A stretch of 64,000 nt of DNA from Streptomyces finlayi (GCF_014216315.1 NZ_CP045702.1:992001-1056000); one strand, 5' to 3'; shown: positions 17,652 through 26,988, counted from the first letter of the stretch. Translations and numbers: made by a program. Notes: generated by a model from the sequence alone, not told the origin.

Positions 17652-17939
17652 ATGCCCGCGAAGAAGCCCGTCAAGACCGCGTCCACTGAGATGCCGAACG
17701 TTCTTGACCTCAAGCTTGACTCTCTCACCATCGGTGAAATTTGCGCCATTGAGGACATCACCGGTCAGCCGCTGGACTCGCTGAACAAGGCGGGGGCGAA
17801 GCGCGGCCCGATGCTCAAGGCCATGGCGTACATCGTCATGAAGCGGAAGAACCCTGACTTTACCGTGGCGGACGCGGACAACCTTCAGATCGAGTTCAAG
17901 GGGAAGTCTCCGGCGGACCCTACCGCAGCCAACGCGTAG
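17652..17939 (+). CDS. Tail assembly chaperone (G product)
   Basis: A 95-residue protein preceding the tape measure gene. It contains LDLKLDSLTIGEICAIEDIT and LKAMAYIVMKRKNPDFTV. This corresponds to the lambda G-type chaperone that coats the tape measure protein during tail assembly. A second, overlapping frame follows and is likely reached by frameshifting. Confidence 0.75.
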   Translation: MPAKKPVKTASTEMPNVLDLKLDSLTIGEICAIEDITGQPLDSLNKAGAKRGPMLKAMAYIVMKRKNPDFTVADADNLQIEFKGKSPADPTAANA

Positions 17940-18142
17940 TTGCTTGCGCGCGCCTGATTGGGCACTTTCGCGGGCTTACGTGGGCGGACGTGCAAGGCAT
18001 GGAGTTGCGCGATTTCAACGCGTTGGTTGACCAAATGATTGAGGACGTTGAGGCGGAGAAGCGCGAGACGAAGCGCGCTGGACGTGGCAGGGGCACGAGC
18101 CCTAGCGGTGGTGGGGAACGGCGTACGCCGGTCATGACGTAG
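17652..18142 (+). CDS. Tail assembly chaperone frameshift product (G-T type)
   Basis: After the short chaperone, the -1 frame is open from before 17,900 to a stop at 18142. It encodes FRGLTWADVQGMELRDFNAL, VDQMIEDVEAEKRET and a Gly/Arg-rich tail, the usual composition of the T segment. A GGGGAAG run at 17900-17906 lets the P-site codon GGG re-pair perfectly after a -1 slip, although the A-site match is poor. Lambda and most long-tailed phages use a -1 shift at this place. The T part has no start codon of its own with a ribosome binding site. Confidence 0.6.
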
Positions 18143-18152
18143 GGGGTGTGTT

Positions 18153-20345
18153 GTGGCCGGTCGGCCGATTCAGGTCACCATCATGGGTGACGCGGACCAG
18201 CTTTCTCAGACGCTGGATCAGGCAGCCGATGAAGTCAGCGCGTTTGGCGAACAGGCCAAGGGGCTAGCGCTCGTGGCGGGCGGGGCTATTGCGGTCGGCA
18301 TCGGCGCCGGTATCGCGTCGGCGCTTGAGAAGGAAGTGGGCAACGATCTACTTGCCGCGCAGCTTGGTGCGTCGCCGGCTGAGGCGAAGAAGCTGGGTGA
18401 GGCAGCGGGTTCGGTTTACGCGGACGGGTACGGCGAATCCGTGGCCGATGCGAACGAAGCGCTTAAGGGTCTTTGGCAGCAGGGGCTAGTTCCGGCTGGG
18501 GCGACCGCTGACGAAATGGCGGAGATCAGCAAAAAGGCGATGGACGTTGCAACCGTTCTGGGCGAAGAAGTGGGCCCGACGTCCAGCGCTGTTGGGCAGA
18601 TGCTCAAGACGGGTATGGCGAAGAATGCCGACGAAGCCTTTGACATCCTTGTACGCGGCGCCCAGGAAGGCGGCAACAAGGCTGAAGACCTGTTGGACAC
18701 CTTCAATGAGTACGGCGTTCAGTTCAAGGGGCTGGGTCTCGAAGGCAAGCAAGCAATGGGGCTCATATCTCAGGGGCTTCAGGCGGGCGCGCGAGACGGC
18801 GACCTTGTGGCGGATTCGCTGAAGGAGTTCGGTCTCATTGTGCGCGCGGGTGGCGAAGACGTCGATGCCGCATACAAGAAGATGGGTCTGTCCGGTAAGG
18901 ACATGACGAAGGCGATTGCCGAAGGTGGGCCGGCGGCTGCTCAGGCACTCGATCAGACGCTAGACAAGCTGCGCGCGGTTAAGGACCCTGCGGAGCGTTC
19001 GGCGCTAGCAGTGTCGCTCTTCGGCACTCAGGCTGAGGACATGCAAGACGCGCTCTTCGCGCTGGACCCCTCGAAGGCGGTTGAGTCGCTGGGCAAGGTG
19101 GACGGCGCGGCGAAGTCTGCGGGCGACACGATGCACGACAACGCGGCTACGAAGGTGAAGCAGTTCACGCGGGCGCTTACGGGCTTCGCTACTGACGTGC
19201 TGGGGCGAACGGTGATTCCGGCGGTCGAGTTGATTGCCGGGAAGTTGGGCGCGGTTGGTTCTGCGTTCGCTGCAACTGCCGGGTTCGTCAGTCAGCACAG
19301 CGGCATTTTCGGCACCATCGCGGGACTGATTACCGTGATCCTCCTGCCTTCGCTTATCGCGTGGGGGGTGACAGCGACTCAGGCAGCGATTGCCAACGTG
19401 ACCGCGTGGGTTACGTCTGCCACGACGTCTACCACTTCGGCGGCAACCCAGGTGCTAGCGCATTGGTCGGTCGTGGGTGGGTGGCTCAAGTCTGCGGCAA
19501 CAGCGATTGCTAGCGCGGCTAGCGTGGTTGCCGGCTGGGTGCTCATGGGTGCTCAGGCGATGATTCAGGCTGCGCGGATGGCTGCGGCATGGCTTATCGC
19601 AATGGGACCTATCGGGTTGTTGATCGCTGCGATTGTGGCCCTTGTCGTTATCGTCGTCGCCAACTGGGACACGATCCGGGAAAAGACTCTTGCCGCCTTC
19701 CAGTGGGTGTGGGAATGGGTCAAGAAGATTTTCGGTTGGCTGAAGGATTTGTTCCTGAACTTCACCGGCCCCGGGCTGATTATTAAGCACTGGGACAAGA
19801 TCGTCAGCGCAACCCGTAGTGCGTTCAACTGGGTGAAGAACCTAGCGAAGGACGGAATCAACTCGGTCGTATCCTTCTTCGCTAGTCTCCCTGGGCGCAT
19901 CCTGAGTCAGGGGGCGCGGGTGCTCAGCGCGGCAAAGGGCATCGGCAAGTACATCGTGGACGGCATGCGCAACGGGCTCAGCAAGCTGGGCGGCTTTGCG
20001 TCGTCGCTTCATGCCACCGTGACGCGGGCGGTCAAGGGTGCAGTCAACGGCGTGGTTGACCTGTTGAACTGGGCGATCCCGAACAAGCTGGGCATGGGTC
20101 CGCTGAGCATCGACATTCCCGACAACCCAATCCCCCGCGTTCGCGCCATGGGTGGACCGGCGGGCGGTCGGGTTCGAGTTGGTGAGCGCGGCCCTGAGGA
20201 AGTGGACTTGCCGTACGGCTCCACGGTCATTCCCAACCATCGACTTGGCTCCGGCGGTGGCGTCACGGTCAACGTCCAGTCCAGCGCCGACCCTTGGCAG
20301 ATTGGGCGCGAAGTCGCGTGGGCATTGCGGACGGGCCCCGCGTAA
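18153..20345 (+). CDS. Tape measure protein
   Basis: The 730-residue protein sets tail length and is the largest in the prophage after the primase. It starts at GTG 18153. Alanine-rich helices dominate, with repeated KALGLSGKDMTK-like segments near residues 230-290, and hydrophobic segments at about 380-420 and 440-510 that may insert in the host membrane. RVRVGERGPEEVDLPYGSTV near the C-terminus is a common tape measure signature. Confidence 0.92.
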   Translation: MAGRPIQVTIMGDADQLSQTLDQAADEVSAFGEQAKGLALVAGGAIAVGIGAGIASALEKEVGNDLLAAQLGASPAEAKKLGEAAGSVYADGYGESVADANEALKGLWQQGLVPAGATADEMAEISKKAMDVATVLGEEVGPTSSAVGQMLKTGMAKNADEAFDILVRGAQEGGNKAEDLLDTFNEYGVQFKGLGLEGKQAMGLISQGLQAGARDGDLVADSLKEFGLIVRAGGEDVDAAYKKMGLSGKDMTKAIAEGGPAAAQALDQTLDKLRAVKDPAERSALAVSLFGTQAEDMQDALFALDPSKAVESLGKVDGAAKSAGDTMHDNAATKVKQFTRALTGFATDVLGRTVIPAVELIAGKLGAVGSAFAATAGFVSQHSGIFGTIAGLITVILLPSLIAWGVTATQAAIANVTAWVTSATTSTTSAATQVLAHWSVVGGWLKSAATAIASAASVVAGWVLMGAQAMIQAARMAAAWLIAMGPIGLLIAAIVALVVIVVANWDTIREKTLAAFQWVWEWVKKIFGWLKDLFLNFTGPGLIIKHWDKIVSATRSAFNWVKNLAKDGINSVVSFFASLPGRILSQGARVLSAAKGIGKYIVDGMRNGLSKLGGFASSLHATVTRAVKGAVNGVVDLLNWAIPNKLGMGPLSIDIPDNPIPRVRAMGGPAGGRVRVGERGPEEVDLPYGSTVIPNHRLGSGGGVTVNVQSSADPWQIGREVAWALRTGPA

Positions 20346-20365
20346 CCCAATCACGGTGATTAAGT
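20345..20365. promoter_or_regulatory. Conserved inverted repeat (CIR-like), copy 4
   Basis: ACCCAATCACGGTGATTAAG lies directly after the tape measure stop and just before a separate terminator. Confidence 0.7.
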
Positions 20366-20366
20366 C

Positions 20367-20396
20367 AGCCCCTCAGCCATAGCGCTGGGGGGCTTT
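20367..20396 (+). terminator. Terminator after tape measure gene
   Basis: AGCCCCTCAGC pairs with GCGCTGGGGGGCT and is followed by TTTCCC. Confidence 0.65.
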
Positions 20397-20416
20397 CCCG
20401 TTAAGGAGGTAGCCCA

Positions 20417-21229
20417 GTGGCACAACTGAACGACTGGACTTGCGAGTTCAACGGTGTGGTCGTGGGTGAGCCCGATTCCCCTATATCCATCGCGGGGGTT
20501 GACGGGCTGCTGTCCGCGCCGGAGATCCGGACGTCAGATATCACTCTTGTTCAGCGCAACGGGCTCTGGCCTGGCCGCGATTACATGAACGGGCGCACGG
20601 TCACGCTGACGCTTGAGGTCTACGGAGCTACGCGCGAAGAGTTCACGGAAGCCCTCAATGCGCTTCAGGCAGCGTTCCAGCCGTGCACCGATGAACTACC
20701 CTTCCGGTTCCGTTTCCCGGGCGCAGCGGGCGACCAAACGGCGTACGTCAAGGCGCGTGTGCGTCGGCGCAGTGCTCCGCTGGACCTGAACTTCGCGTAC
20801 CGCACCTGCAACATGGTTGTTGAGCTGTACGCAACTTCGCCGTTCATCAGCGGCGATGAGCCCCGCGCCATTCCAGTGCGCAGCATGAAGCGTGAAGGGA
20901 CTGAGCCCGGGTACTCCCCCGTGTCCCACTTCGTTCAGTACGGCTCGTTCAACGCGCGTCCCGCCGTAGAGATTCACGGCGCCGTTTCCCCAACGCTGAT
21001 AGATGACGTGACGGGCGAGTTTTTCGGCGTGAACTACACGGGCACGGTACGCGTGGACAGCGCGGCGCAGACAGTCACGGACGGGGTGGGAGCGTCCATC
21101 GCTGGACTCATCAAGCCGGGTTCCGTCTGGCCTGAGTACGTCCCGGGCGCGCATCGGCTGCGACTGCTGAGCAATGACGAGTTCACGCAAGCGACCGCCG
21201 CTGTCTCGTGGGTTGACCGCTGGGTCTAG
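20417..21229 (+). CDS. Distal tail protein (Dit-like)
   Basis: A 270-residue protein from GTG 20417 behind AAGGAGG. ITLVQRNGLWPGRDYMNGRTVTLTLEV and YGATREEFTEALNALQAAF match the N-terminal ring domain of phage tail proteins of the Sipho_tail/Dit type, which joins the tube to the baseplate. The C-terminal half is a beta-rich domain. Confidence 0.8.
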   Translation: MAQLNDWTCEFNGVVVGEPDSPISIAGVDGLLSAPEIRTSDITLVQRNGLWPGRDYMNGRTVTLTLEVYGATREEFTEALNALQAAFQPCTDELPFRFRFPGAAGDQTAYVKARVRRRSAPLDLNFAYRTCNMVVELYATSPFISGDEPRAIPVRSMKREGTEPGYSPVSHFVQYGSFNARPAVEIHGAVSPTLIDDVTGEFFGVNYTGTVRVDSAAQTVTDGVGASIAGLIKPGSVWPEYVPGAHRLRLLSNDEFTQATAAVSWVDRWV

Positions 21230-21262
21230 GTATCTCACTCCCTTCGTGTATGGGGAGGGGTG
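21229..21262 (+). promoter_or_regulatory. 16-mer leader element, copy 3
   Basis: GGTATCTCACTCCCTT begins inside the stop codon region of the distal tail gene. CTCCC can pair with the downstream GGGAGGGG ribosome binding site of the next gene. Confidence 0.78.
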
Positions 21263-21266
21263 AGCC

Positions 21267-22328
21267 ATGCCAGAGTTTGAGGTTCTACAGGTTGAGACGA
21301 AGACCGGCAACGTAGTCAATGCGTTGCCGGTTACGGGCATCAACTACACGGAGACGCTGAATAGCGCGGGTTCGTGCACGGTGGGTGTCCCGATGGACGT
21401 TGCCGATCCGGAGACGCTTGAGCCCGGCCGTTCGGGTCTCGTGGTAGTCCGGGATGACGTGCCCGTGTGGGGCGGACCTGTATGGACGGCTTCGGCCGAT
21501 CTTGCTACCGGGGTACTCACGCTCAATGCGGCTGGGTGGCATAGCTATTACGCGGCGCGCTATCTGAACATGGGCGGCGGCTATAAGGGCTCCAAGGATC
21601 AGGCGCAGCTTCTACGCGAGTGGTACGCGTACGCCAACAACAACGGCGGCATCGGCACCGACACTTCAGGGCTCGTGAACACGGGGCGCGTACGTTCGCG
21701 CACCTGGGCGTTCAGCGAGGCGAAGAACATTGGTGAGGCAATCAACGAGCTTGCCGACGAAGACGGGGGCTTTGACTTCCGGTACGAGTGCTTTTGGTCC
21801 AGCACTGCCCATGCCCGCGTGCGTCACCGCGTCGTGAAGTCTGAGCGGCTGTCCGCCAGCTTTCCGACGCTGACACATGGCGTGGACGCGGACGTTACGG
21901 CGGTGGCGTACGACGGTAGCCGTTTGGCGACGCGCGCCTATGCGTTCGGGGCGGACCTGGGAACGGGCGTCAAGCCGTATGCCTCGCTGCTCAACGCGAT
22001 GCCTGCCGATCTTCCCGTAATGCATCAGGTCGTGACGTACGCGGACCTTCGCTCTACGGCGGAGCTGATTCCGAAGGCCGGAGCCCTGGGCGCTGTTGGT
22101 CGTCAGGTCATCGCCATTCCGTCAGTTGGCCTTTACCCCGGGGTGTACAGCCCAGAGACGTATCCGCTGGGCGCATACGGAACGGTCAACGTCGATTCCG
22201 GCTATGTGCAGTTGCTCGAAGAGTTCGTCATCAGTGAGCGGCAGATAGCCGTAGACGTGAACGGGACTGAGACAGCGTCGTTGTCTCTCGCTAGTAAGGA
22301 AGTGTTCGTAAGTGGCGATTCAGGCTAA
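21267..22328 (+). CDS. Minor tail protein (Gp37-like, tail tip)
   Basis: A 353-residue protein. ITGINYTETLNSAGSCTVGV, LTLNAAGWHSYYAARYL and EAINELADEDGGFDFRYE match the tail-tip/ReqiPepy6 Gp37-like family of actinophages, which forms the hub below the distal tail ring. Expression may be set by the leader element in front of it. Confidence 0.75.
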   Translation: MPEFEVLQVETKTGNVVNALPVTGINYTETLNSAGSCTVGVPMDVADPETLEPGRSGLVVVRDDVPVWGGPVWTASADLATGVLTLNAAGWHSYYAARYLNMGGGYKGSKDQAQLLREWYAYANNNGGIGTDTSGLVNTGRVRSRTWAFSEAKNIGEAINELADEDGGFDFRYECFWSSTAHARVRHRVVKSERLSASFPTLTHGVDADVTAVAYDGSRLATRAYAFGADLGTGVKPYASLLNAMPADLPVMHQVVTYADLRSTAELIPKAGALGAVGRQVIAIPSVGLYPGVYSPETYPLGAYGTVNVDSGYVQLLEEFVISERQIAVDVNGTETASLSLASKEVFVSGDSG

Positions 22329-22935
22329 CGCGCTGCCACCTTCGCTCTTGGCTGAGCTGAATGAGATGAAGCGCCGGCTGACTGCCCTTGAGCGGAAGCC
22401 GAAGTTGGGCAGCGTAAATGAGCGCCTGCCGTACGGGTCTTATCAGTCGCCTTCGGTTGAGGGCACGGTGGGACCGACGTACAACCACACGCTAGGCATC
22501 ATCAATTCCACGGGCTTGAATCAGCCGGTCCTTCTCTTGGCAGTCCCGTTCTCCGTCCCTTGGGCCAACGGTGCGCGCCTTGATGTGTCGGTAACGCTGT
22601 GGATCGAAGACATGATTACCGGCGGCAAGACGAAGGAATTTACGCTTGACCGTACGTCTGACTTCCCGGACCCAAACGGCGGGTTTACGCGGACACTGAC
22701 GTACACGTGGCTTCACCCTCAGCCGATCGGCTTTGACGACCTGAACGAGTGGAAGGGTTTCCGCATCGGTTACCGCGTGAACAAGCGCGTGACTGTGAGC
22801 GGCGTTTCCCACACGATCGGCATTGGTGAGCCCCAGCTCGCAACGGGACTTCCGGCAGGCACGTACGTTGAGGAGTCGACCAACGGCAACCCGCGCATTG
22901 ACGCTGTCCTGACTCCCGTTCCGGGGGCATCGTGA
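22312..22935 (+). CDS. Minor tail protein, unknown fold
   Basis: A 207-residue protein from GTG 22312, overlapping the tail-tip gene by 17 bp. The first 25 residues are helical (LLAELNEMKRRLTALE), the rest is beta-rich. Similar small proteins follow the tip protein in phiC31-like tails. No precise function can be given. Confidence 0.6.
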   Translation: MAIQANALPPSLLAELNEMKRRLTALERKPKLGSVNERLPYGSYQSPSVEGTVGPTYNHTLGIINSTGLNQPVLLLAVPFSVPWANGARLDVSVTLWIEDMITGGKTKEFTLDRTSDFPDPNGGFTRTLTYTWLHPQPIGFDDLNEWKGFRIGYRVNKRVTVSGVSHTIGIGEPQLATGLPAGTYVEESTNGNPRIDAVLTPVPGAS

Positions 22936-23249
22936 CTGACATCGTCGGCACTGCTGAAGTCGTTGGGGGCGCGTGTCTCTTCCTGTTGCTGGTCTATCGG
23001 CAGGTTCGGACCGGAGCCCGGGACGCGTGGCGGGAAGTTGCCGAATCCCAGACAGCCCTAGCGGAAACCCAGACAGCGCGCGCTGAGGCCCTTGACGCCC
23101 AGGTCAAGACACTGATTGCCGAAGTGCGGTCGCTGCGCCTTGAAAACGAAGCGCTCCGCATAGAGGTGGCGTCGCTGCGCAGAGAAAATTCTGAGCTTCG
23201 TGAGCACATTGACAACCTGATAGGGGGCCCACGTGGCGATTCCGAATGA
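22932..23249 (+). CDS. Membrane-anchored coiled-coil protein
   Basis: A 105-residue protein starting at GTG 22932 in a GTGA overlap. One membrane helix (residues 5-24, VGGACLFLLLVY) is followed by a continuous coiled coil with repeated AE-T and SLRLENEALRIEVASLRREN heptads. It may trimerise with the adjacent fibre or act in lysis. I do not recognise a family. Confidence 0.6.
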   Translation: MTDIVGTAEVVGGACLFLLLVYRQVRTGARDAWREVAESQTALAETQTARAEALDAQVKTLIAEVRSLRLENEALRIEVASLRRENSELREHIDNLIGGPRGDSE

Positions 23250-25287
23250 GATCCCTACCGTCCGCGTGACGGGAACGTACCTGGGATGGGACGGACGCGC
23301 CCTCAAGGGCACGGTGACGTTCACTGGTCCGGGGCTCGTAACGTTCCCTGAGTCGGACCTGTTCATTGCCGGTCCGGTCGTCGCCACGCTTGACGAGCTG
23401 GGTCGCATCGTGGATTCCAACGGCAACGTCGGTATCCGACTTCCCGCCACCGACTCACCGGATATGAACCCGTCCGCGTGGACATACACGGTGAAGGAGA
23501 ACCTGACGGGCGTCACTGGGGCGCGCACCTATTCCATGGTGCTGCCGAAGGACACGACGAACAACGTTGTTGACCTTGCGGACATTGCGCCGGCTGACCC
23601 CTCAACTCCCAGCTACGTTGCCGTTCCCGGTCCCAGCGCGTACGAAGTCGCGGTTGCTCAGGGGTATGCGGGCACCGAAGCTGAGTGGGTTGCCTCGCTT
23701 GAGGGCCCCCAGGGTGTTCAGGGCATCCAGGGTGTGCGCGGCTCTCAGGTCTTCACCGGTTCCGCTGCCCCCACTTCGGCCCTGGGCGCTGACGGCGACG
23801 TTTACACCCAGTACACCGCAACTACCTTTCTGGGCGTCACGTCCACCACGGTTGCTATGTGGGCCCGTTCCGGCGGTACCTGGGCGCGCGTTGGCGGGGA
23901 CGTTCGGGGCGCAGCGTGGTACGTGAATACCACGACCACTTCAAGCACCGACACGAAGCCCGGTGACATGCTGCTTCGCACCGATACGGGCGATGTGTGG
24001 CAGCGCTCGACTTCCGGTTGGGGCTCGACCGTTGGCAACCTGAAGGGCCCGAAGGGCGACAAGGGTGACGCTGGGCCCACGGGTCCGGCGGGAGCAGATG
24101 GAACAGGCGCAGGAACGGTAACCGCTGTGAACGGCGTGAACCCTGACGCGAACGGGCTTGTGACGCTTGCACCTGGGGACGTTGGGGCGCTGCCCGCTTC
24201 GGGGTATGTGTCGGGCGGAAACCTGATCCTGAACAGCCCCACGGGCGGTTACCGGGGTTTCTCATTCCGGACGGCGGACGCTAACCGCTGGGTCTTCCAG
24301 GTTGACAACGTGACTGAGGCGGGCGCAGACCTCGGCTCGAACTTTGAGCTTGCGAACTGGGGCGATGATGGAACGTGGAAGAGCGCCGCATTGTACGGGG
24401 AGCGCGCTACGGGCAACCTGGGCATCGGCACCAAGGGGCTTGTCCCGGGCGCGAAGCTCAGCGTTCAGGGTGGAACAGCGCTCAAGGACGTGGGCGCACC
24501 CCCGGCAACTCCTACGGGAGCAGTGATCGCGTACAGCGAAGCCGGCGCACTGAAGGTTGTCACTCCGTCTGCACGCTTCACGGTTGTTGAGCCCGTACCG
24601 CTAGCAACTAAGGGCGCGGTCAACGGCGTTGCTTCCCTGGGCGCTGACGGCAAGGTTCCGGCTGCGCAGCTTCCGGCCGCTGGGTCGAGTACGCCGAAGA
24701 ACATGTGGACTCCGCAAGCGCTGGGCTTTGAGGCGTGGTCATGCGATCCGTACACCGTGGCCAACCCGGCAGCGAAGTATCTGACTCCGGGGCGCCTCTA
24801 TTTCGTGGGCTTGAACATCACGGAATCGACGGCTGTCAACCGCGTCGTTCTGTACGCGCGTGGGTACGGCGGAGTCTCTACGAACCGTTACCGCGCGGGT
24901 ATCTACCGGGAGAACGGCACGAAGGTTGTCGAGACGGGCGGTATCGCGCTGACGATGGCTGGACAGGAAGCCGGTTCCATGCCCGCGATGAAGACGAACC
25001 ACATTGGCGCCGTTCCAGTGACGATCACACAAACGACGCTCACCCCTGGGCGCTACTGGGTGGCGTTCTCGCTTGTCACGGGCGGTACGGCTGACTTCGC
25101 CTTTTTCCACGTTCAGAACGAGTCGCCCATTGCTACCGCCAACTTTTGGATGCCGGGCACTCCGTTCGCGCGGGCTTGGTTCACGGAAGGACAGACGAAC
25201 GCGGCGCTGCCCACGACCGTAAGTCAGACAGCAGCGGGCGCGCGCGCTGATCACGACATCCCGATTGTGGCGCTTGCCAACGTCTAA
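23233..25287 (+). CDS. Tail fibre / receptor-binding protein with collagen-like segments
   Basis: The 684-residue protein starts at GTG 23233. The N-terminus (VRVTGTYLGWDGRALKGTV) is the adaptor domain common in actinophage fibres. Gly-X-Y collagen-like stretches occur at about residues 158-172 (GPQGVQGIQGVRG) and 272-292 (GPKGDKGDAGPTGPAG). The C-terminal 180 residues form a beta-rich putative receptor-binding domain. Its position at the end of the tail module supports the call. Confidence 0.8.
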   Translation: MAIPNEIPTVRVTGTYLGWDGRALKGTVTFTGPGLVTFPESDLFIAGPVVATLDELGRIVDSNGNVGIRLPATDSPDMNPSAWTYTVKENLTGVTGARTYSMVLPKDTTNNVVDLADIAPADPSTPSYVAVPGPSAYEVAVAQGYAGTEAEWVASLEGPQGVQGIQGVRGSQVFTGSAAPTSALGADGDVYTQYTATTFLGVTSTTVAMWARSGGTWARVGGDVRGAAWYVNTTTTSSTDTKPGDMLLRTDTGDVWQRSTSGWGSTVGNLKGPKGDKGDAGPTGPAGADGTGAGTVTAVNGVNPDANGLVTLAPGDVGALPASGYVSGGNLILNSPTGGYRGFSFRTADANRWVFQVDNVTEAGADLGSNFELANWGDDGTWKSAALYGERATGNLGIGTKGLVPGAKLSVQGGTALKDVGAPPATPTGAVIAYSEAGALKVVTPSARFTVVEPVPLATKGAVNGVASLGADGKVPAAQLPAAGSSTPKNMWTPQALGFEAWSCDPYTVANPAAKYLTPGRLYFVGLNITESTAVNRVVLYARGYGGVSTNRYRAGIYRENGTKVVETGGIALTMAGQEAGSMPAMKTNHIGAVPVTITQTTLTPGRYWVAFSLVTGGTADFAFFHVQNESPIATANFWMPGTPFARAWFTEGQTNAALPTTVSQTAAGARADHDIPIVALANV

Positions 25288-25306
25288 CCCAATCACGGGA
25301 TTACGT
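25287..25306. promoter_or_regulatory. Conserved inverted repeat (CIR-like), copy 5
   Basis: ACCCAATCACGGGATTACGT follows the fibre stop codon and precedes a terminator. The right half is degenerate. Confidence 0.6.
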
Positions 25307-25340
25307 AGCCCCTCAGTAACACGACTGAGGGGCTTTGTGT
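25307..25340 (+). terminator. Terminator after tail module
   Basis: AGCCCCTCAGT and ACTGAGGGGCT form a perfect 11-bp stem, followed by TTTGTGTT. Confidence 0.85.
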
Positions 25341-25363
25341 TGCACAGAAACGGAGCCTCACGC

Positions 25364-26167
25364 ATGACGAAGATCCTTACGGCGCTGGGCGCGATAGCTA
25401 AGGCAGAGATCGGGTACCGCGAAGGGAAGTCAAACGGGCGTTGGAACAACGCACAGAAATTCTCCAAGGAAGTTCCGGGCCTTGAGTGGTCGGACTATCA
25501 GGCGTGGTGCGCAACGTTCGTGTCCTGGGTCGCGCTGAAGGCTGGGGCTGCGGATCTGTTCCCGCGTACCGCTTCGTGTTGGGCCGGAGTCCAGTGGTTC
25601 AAGCGGGCGGGACGCTTCAGCGAGTACCCCGCGATTGGCGCTCAGGTCTTCTTCGGTAGCGGCGGTGGCAGCCACACGGGACTTGTGTACGCGTACGACG
25701 CGGATTACATCTACACGTACGAGGGGAACACGAACGGCAACGGGAGCGCCGAAGGGGACGGGGTGTACGCGAAGAAGCGTGCTCGCCGTGACGCGTACAC
25801 GTACGGCTACGGATACCCGGATCTTCCGGGCGGTGTATCTGCGGACCCGAAGGCCGCGAAGTTCGGTTACAAGGTCGCTGCGACCGCGAAGCTTCCCGCG
25901 CCGGCTAAGCCGAAGCCGAAGTATGAGCCGTTCCCGGGCTCCGCGTTTTTCAAGGGCAAGCCTAAGTCGTCCATCGTGACGGCCCTGGGTAAGCGACTCG
26001 TTGCAGTCGGGTGCTCGGCTTACAAGAGCGGCCCCGGCCCCCAGTGGTCGGACGCTGACAAGGCTTCGTACGCGAAGTGGCAGCGGAAGTGTGGTTACAC
26101 GGGCGCGGACGCTGACGGTTGGCCTGGCAAGTCGTCGTGGGACAAGCTGAAGGTCCCGAAGGTCTGA
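25364..26167 (+). CDS. Endolysin (CHAP domain plus peptidoglycan-binding domain)
   Basis: The 267-residue lysin degrades peptidoglycan at the end of the lytic cycle. The CHAP/NlpC-like catalytic domain has Cys in YQAWCATFVSWVALKAG (about residue 48), His in GGGSHTGLVYAY (about 103) and the polar third residue in YEGNTNGNG. A Lys/Pro-rich linker leads to a C-terminal wall-binding domain (ALGKRLVAVGC...YAKWQRKCGYTGADADGWPG) of the PG_binding type found in actinophage lysins. ATG 25364 was chosen because the longer frame runs back into the terminator. Confidence 0.88.
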   Translation: MTKILTALGAIAKAEIGYREGKSNGRWNNAQKFSKEVPGLEWSDYQAWCATFVSWVALKAGAADLFPRTASCWAGVQWFKRAGRFSEYPAIGAQVFFGSGGGSHTGLVYAYDADYIYTYEGNTNGNGSAEGDGVYAKKRARRDAYTYGYGYPDLPGGVSADPKAAKFGYKVAATAKLPAPAKPKPKYEPFPGSAFFKGKPKSSIVTALGKRLVAVGCSAYKSGPGPQWSDADKASYAKWQRKCGYTGADADGWPGKSSWDKLKVPKV

Positions 26168-26176
26168 GGGGGATTC

Positions 26177-26356
26177 ATGGGTGAGCACAGCAAGCCGGGT
26201 CGCTTCAACCCTGGGGCGCTCATGTCCTGGGCAAAGGCGCACCCGAAGATCGTGAGTGCGGTTGTGGTCGGCGTGGTCGGTGTGGTCAGCGCGGTGAAGC
26301 CGGAGTTCCCGGGTGCCGCTGTTGTTGCTGCGGTGCACGCGTTCCTGGGCGGCTAG
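26177..26356 (+). CDS. Small holin-like membrane protein
   Basis: A 59-residue protein directly after the endolysin, with GAGGGGGATTC as ribosome binding site before ATG 26177. A basic N-terminus is followed by one hydrophobic segment (IVSAVVVGVVGVVSAV, residues 25-40) and a second weak one (AAVVAAVHAFLGG). Size, position and topology fit a phage holin. The stop overlaps the next leader element. Confidence 0.65.
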   Translation: MGEHSKPGRFNPGALMSWAKAHPKIVSAVVVGVVGVVSAVKPEFPGAAVVAAVHAFLGG

Positions 26357-26410
26357 GTATCTGACTCCCTTCCTGGCAGGTGACAACACCTTTGGGAAGG
26401 GAGTCAGGCA
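26356..26410 (+). promoter_or_regulatory. 16-mer leader element, copy 4, perfect 13-bp hairpin
   Basis: CTGACTCCCTTCC (26361-26373) pairs perfectly with GGAAGGGAGTCAG (26395-26407), which contains the ribosome binding site of the kinase gene starting at GTG 26411. A nested AGGTG-ACAA-CACCT hairpin fills the loop. This is the strongest copy of the family. Confidence 0.85.
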
Positions 26411-26983
26411 GTGGCCTACTACAGGAGCGTTGGGCTGATCGGGCTTGCACGCGCGGGGAAGGACTCTGTTGCCGCGCGGCTTCGGCAGCGCTACGGGTAC
26501 CAGCGGGTTGCCTTTGCGGACCCGGTACGAGCTGCGGCCCTTCGGACTGACCCGCTCATCCCGACTTCGTACGGCGTGCATACGCGGCTGTCCACGCTGG
26601 TCAACGCCGCAGGATGGGACTACGCGAAGACGACTTACCCTGAGGTCCGCCGCGTGCTTCAGAACATCGGGCAGACCGTTCGCGACATGGACCCGGATTT
26701 CTGGGTTCGGGCCGCGTTCCCTGCCATTGAAGCAGCGAAGACGCTCAACCTTCCGGTCGTCGTCTCTGATGTGCGGTACGAGAACGAAGCACGTGCGTTG
26801 CTGCTGGACGGCTTCACGCTGATTCGGGTCACGCGCCCCGGTACCGGGTTGGCCGGCGACGCGGGCAGACACAAGAGCGAGACGGAGCTAGACGCGTGGG
26901 CAACTGACCTGACGATCGGCAACACGGGGTCGCTGGATGACCTGAACAGCACGGTTGACTCTCTGACCCTCCCCCGGAACTGA
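26411..26983 (+). CDS. Deoxynucleoside monophosphate kinase
   Basis: The 190-residue P-loop kinase supplies dNDPs for phage DNA synthesis. The nucleotide-binding loop is GLIGLARAGKDSVAARLRQRYG (the GKDS variant of Walker A, residues 9-18). YQRVAFADPVR and VVVSDVRYENEARALLLDG match phage dNMP kinases, and QNIGQTVRDMDPDFWVRAA is typical. Its start is covered by the hairpin leader, so translation may be regulated. Confidence 0.82.
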   Translation: MAYYRSVGLIGLARAGKDSVAARLRQRYGYQRVAFADPVRAAALRTDPLIPTSYGVHTRLSTLVNAAGWDYAKTTYPEVRRVLQNIGQTVRDMDPDFWVRAAFPAIEAAKTLNLPVVVSDVRYENEARALLLDGFTLIRVTRPGTGLAGDAGRHKSETELDAWATDLTIGNTGSLDDLNSTVDSLTLPRN

Positions 26984-26988
26984 CCCTG

